DNA of 49,112 bases from the NCBI GenBank assembly GCA_025934635.1, contig JAICWX010000020.1:1-49112 (forward strand). The letters run 5' to 3'. Positions 46,682 through 49,112 of the stretch are shown one piece after another. The DNA comes from Streptosporangiaceae bacterium (GTDB lineage Bacteria; Actinomycetota; Actinomycetes; Streptosporangiales; Streptosporangiaceae). Below the pieces are notes generated by a model. That model saw nothing but the letters and a program-made list of their open reading frames with translations, ran no database searches and was not told where the DNA came from. Every line of letters starts with the position of its first letter. Position 1 is the stretch's first letter. The translations under genes and the position numbers were made by a program.

Positions 46682-47347
46682 GTGGACACACCGTTCCTCC
46701 GCATTGAGGAAACCGGCGATGTTTTCCCGCTGCGCGACGATGTGACGACCGTCGGGCGCGGCCAGGGCGTCGACATCCGCCTGGAAGACTCCAGCGTCTC
46801 CCGGCTGCACGCCGAGCTCGTCCGCCGCGGACCGTACGTCTACGTCGTCGACCTCGGTTTATCACGCAACGGGACCCGGGTTAACGGGCGCCCGGTAGCC
46901 CGCCGGGTACTGGAAGACGGGGACGTGCTGAGTTTCGGCGCGGCCCGCGGCCGGATCGGCGGCGTCCCGCAAGAGGAGATCACGGCCGAGGCCGAGCTGC
47001 GCCGTTCGGCCGTACCCGAGCTGACCCGGCGCGAGCTGGACGTGCTGACCTCGCTGTGCCGGCCCGCGCTGTCCGACGAGGCCTTCGCCACCCCCGCCAC
47101 CGCCCACGAGATCGCCTCCGACCTGGTGGTGACCGAGGCGGCGGTCAAGCAGCACCTGCTGCGGCTCTACCAGAAGTTCCGGATCCCGGAGGGGACCAAC
47201 CGGCGCACCCGGCTGGCCAACGAGGTCGTCGCGCTCGGCCTGGTCAAGCCGATGCCGCCGGGCGACGTGGGCGAGCAGCCGTTACAGCCGTATGTTCCGC
47301 AGCAGCCAGTGCGAGGCCGACGTGATGAGGCTGTGCAGGCCGGGTAG
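46682..47347 (+). CDS. FHA-domain protein with C-terminal HTH
   Basis: A 221-residue protein. The FHA phosphothreonine-binding domain (about 1-95) has GRGQGVDIRLEDSSVSRLHAEL and LSRNGTRVNGRPV with the Gly-Arg, Ser-Arg-Leu-His and Asn-Gly residues of active FHA domains. A LuxR/winged-helix-like region (about 112-185, LTRRELDVLTSLC, AHEIASDLVVTEAAVKQHLLRLYQKFRIP) suggests DNA binding. GTG 46682 follows GAGGGGAAC. The 3' 66 bp overlap the convergent Ser/Thr kinase gene, which suggests the kinase may phosphorylate a partner of this protein. Inferred role: phospho-dependent transcription regulation. Confidence 0.85.
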   Translation: MDTPFLRIEETGDVFPLRDDVTTVGRGQGVDIRLEDSSVSRLHAELVRRGPYVYVVDLGLSRNGTRVNGRPVARRVLEDGDVLSFGAARGRIGGVPQEEITAEAELRRSAVPELTRRELDVLTSLCRPALSDEAFATPATAHEIASDLVVTEAAVKQHLLRLYQKFRIPEGTNRRTRLANEVVALGLVKPMPPGDVGEQPLQPYVPQQPVRGRRDEAVQAG

Positions 47348-49112
47348 CTGCCAGGGCAGGTGCGGGTCGGCGGCGGGCCAGTAGTACGGGGTCTGCGACG
47401 AGGCGAACAGGACGGCGGCGGCCGCGACGCCCCATACGGCGATCGCGATCACCGCCGCCGACGCCGGGGTCCGTGCCACCGCGCCGGCCATCCGGTTCAG
47501 CTGCCGCCGCGGGCGGCCCGAGCCGGGTCCCAGGCCGTACCAGGCCACCACGGCGGCGGCCGCGTAGGCTCCGGCCCGGGGCATGTTCATGCTGTGCGTG
47601 AACACCACGGCCAGGCCGTAGGCGGCCGTGCCGACCAAGAGCGCGAGCGGGGCCATGAAGATCTCGGTGAGCAGCGCCCGGGCCACGGTGAGCGGTGCCG
47701 TGACCAGCACCACCACCAGGTCACTGGCCCGCGGGCCGTACACCGAGCGGCGCACCGCGAGCTTGCTCTGGGCCCGGTCGGCCGCCCGCAGCAAGGTGAT
47801 CACCGCCAGCGAGGCGACCAGCCCGGCGACCGGCAGCATCACGGTCAGCGCGATCGCGGCGACCATGAAGGCGAGCCCGACCGCGGTGTTCGGCCGGGAC
47901 GGCGGGCGCGGGGCTTTCTGGTCCGGCTGATCGCCCCGGTCGCGCGGGCCGGGAACGGCCGGCTTGGGGCCCGCGGGGCCCCACGATCCTGGCTGGGCCG
48001 GGCGGGGCGGCGGGGTGTAGTCGACGGGCGGCAGCAGGTCGGCGACGTCCCGGGCGGCCTGCCGGGGGGCCGGCGGCGGCGCCGCCGGTCCGGCCAGCCC
48101 CGGTCCGGCCAGCCCAGCTCCGGGCAGCCCAGCTCCGGCCAGCGCGGCTCCGGCGCCCGCTCCGGCCAGGCCGGGGCCGGCCAGTCCCGGTCCAGCCAGC
48201 GCGGCGGACGGCGTGAACGTGGGCGGCCGGCCCAGCGGCTCGGGCAGCGGCGATCCCGGCGGCGATCCCGCGTAGGTGCCGGTCGGGGCGTAGGCCGCGG
48301 GCGGCCCGGCGGCCGCCATGTCGAGCGTGCTGACCTGGGCGCTGAGCCAGGTGGCGGACGGCCGGTGGGACGGATCCCGGGCCAGGGCGGCGGAGATCAG
48401 CGGGACGAGCGGGGCGGGGACCCCGGTCAGGTCGGCGCGGCCGGAGATGATCCGGTAGAAGATCGTCTCGTAGGAGCCGCCGCCGAACGGCAGGCGGCCG
48501 GTGGCCGCGAACGTCATCGTCGAGCCCCAGGAGTGAATGTCCGAGGCGGGACTGCTCGGCTCGCCCTCGATCACCTCCGGCGCCAGGTACCCCGGCGTGC
48601 CCATGACCAGGCCGGTCTGGGTCAGCCGGGTGGCGTCGCCGGCCTGCGCGATGCCGAAGTCGATCACGATGGGCCGGTCGTCGGTGAGCATCACGTTGCC
48701 GGGCTTCAGGTCGCGGTGGACCACGCCCGCCGCGTGGATCGCGGCCAGCGCCTCGGCGATCCCGGTGGCCAGCCGGCGCAGCCCCAGGCCGGACAGCGGT
48801 CCGCGGCTGCGCACCATCTCGTCCAGGGTGGGCCCGGACACGTACCGGGTCACGATGTAGGGATACTCGCCGGTGACGTCGGCGTCGAGGACCTCGGCGA
48901 CGTACGGGCTGCGGACCCGGCGCATGGTCTCCACCTCGCGGGCCAGCCGCCGGCGCGCGTTGGGGCCCTCGGCCCCGGTCGGGTGCAGCACCTTGACCGC
49001 CACCGGGCGGCCGTCCTGATCATGGGCGAGGTGAACTACCCCCATGCCGCCTTCCCCGAGGCGGTCCTGAAGGCGATACGGGCCGAGAGTCCTCGGCAGG
49101 TGTCCCGTCGCA
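47282..49112 (-). CDS. Ser/Thr protein kinase, PknB-like (5' end outside window)
   Basis: Hanks-type kinase, at least 609 residues in view. The Gly loop LGEGGMGVVHLA lies near the right edge with TLGPYRL before it, so only a short N-terminal part is missing. Lys in VAVKVL, catalytic loop VVHRDLKPGNVML, DFG in VIDFGIAQAGDATRLTQTG and activation-segment GTPGYLAPEVIEG are all present, indicating an active kinase. After the kinase domain comes an Ala/Gly/Pro/Leu repeat region (AGPGLAGPGL-type, DNA about 48095-48205), a Pro-rich linker and four or more hydrophobic segments, ending LLRNIRL. No PASTA repeats are seen. Convergent overlap with the FHA gene. Confidence 0.92.
   Translation of the reverse strand, partial: ATGHLPRTLGPYRLQDRLGEGGMGVVHLAHDQDGRPVAVKVLHPTGAEGPNARRRLAREVETMRRVRSPYVAEVLDADVTGEYPYIVTRYVSGPTLDEMVRSRGPLSGLGLRRLATGIAEALAAIHAAGVVHRDLKPGNVMLTDDRPIVIDFGIAQAGDATRLTQTGLVMGTPGYLAPEVIEGEPSSPASDIHSWGSTMTFAATGRLPFGGGSYETIFYRIISGRADLTGVPAPLVPLISAALARDPSHRPSATWLSAQVSTLDMAAAGPPAAYAPTGTYAGSPPGSPLPEPLGRPPTFTPSAALAGPGLAGPGLAGAGAGAALAGAGLPGAGLAGPGLAGPAAPPPAPRQAARDVADLLPPVDYTPPPRPAQPGSWGPAGPKPAVPGPRDRGDQPDQKAPRPPSRPNTAVGLAFMVAAIALTVMLPVAGLVASLAVITLLRAADRAQSKLAVRRSVYGPRASDLVVVLVTAPLTVARALLTEIFMAPLALLVGTAAYGLAVVFTHSMNMPRAGAYAAAAVVAWYGLGPGSGRPRRQLNRMAGAVARTPASAAVIAIAVWGVAAAAVLFASSQTPYYWPAADPHLPWQLPGLHSLITSASHWLLRNIRL

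Overview
The window is chromosomal DNA from a high-GC actinomycete (Actinomycetota). Support comes from the strong G/C bias at third codon positions, frequent GTG starts, ribosome-binding sites of the GGAGG type mixed with apparently leaderless starts, and typical actinobacterial gene neighbourhoods: groES-groEL / SigD-ShbA sigma factor / guaB2 / guaB3, a DUF3017 gene beside icd and mdh, an AccA2-type biotin carboxylase next to DUF5313, and galTEK. The gene content would fit a filamentous soil genus, but I cannot name a genus. Most of the window is core metabolism. No phage, insertion sequence, tRNA, rRNA or CRISPR array was seen.

Layout. 1-5.0 kb (minus): acetolactate synthase ilvB, running off the left edge, with a transcription attenuator and an Ile-Leu-Val-Leu leader peptide, preceded by a membrane PAS-GGDEF-EAL protein. 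5.5-7.6 kb (plus): biotin carboxylase/BCCP and a small DUF5313 membrane protein. 7.7-14.2 kb: an LpdA-type flavoprotein, a gamma-glutamylcyclotransferase-like protein, a bacterial PH protein, an M20 amidohydrolase overlapping a GCS2 ligase, and a decayed methylmalonyl-CoA mutase-family gene. 14.2-20.1 kb: D,D-carboxypeptidase, trpS, guaB3, guaB2 and a sigma factor. 20.1-22.9 kb: a repeat-rich gap, then groEL and groES with a perfect CIRCE operator. 23.0-28.6 kb: a long heptad-repeat coiled-coil protein of unknown role, kynureninase and tryptophan 2,3-dioxygenase, and a second diguanylate cyclase. 28.7-35.1 kb: guaA and a CNNM/HlyC-type CBS protein (minus), then galT-galE-galK (plus). 35.2-43.0 kb: P450, a second M20 amidohydrolase, a large LuxR-type ATPase regulator, a methyltransferase and a GNAT enzyme. 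43.0-43.8 kb: a VapBC-type toxin-antitoxin pair. 43.8-49.1 kb: mdh, icd, DUF3017, an FHA-HTH protein and a convergent Ser/Thr protein kinase running off the right edge.

How the genes work together. Three guanine-nucleotide genes (guaA, guaB2, guaB3) lie near a housekeeping-type sigma factor, and two c-di-GMP enzymes consume GTP or its product. kynU and kynA give two steps of tryptophan catabolism to anthranilate. galTEK encode galactose-1-phosphate handling, UDP-galactose epimerisation and galactose phosphorylation. mdh and icd are TCA-cycle enzymes.

The less ordinary features are: (i) a 56-bp element made of two 25-bp palindromes with a 6-bp spacer, found in two intergenic regions 10 kb apart; (ii) a GC-palindromic insert of about 24 codons inside ilvB; (iii) in-frame minisatellites in many otherwise conserved genes; (iv) the coiled-coil protein divergent from groES; and (v) a recurring -10-like hexamer 6-7 bp from start codons, suggesting leaderless transcripts.
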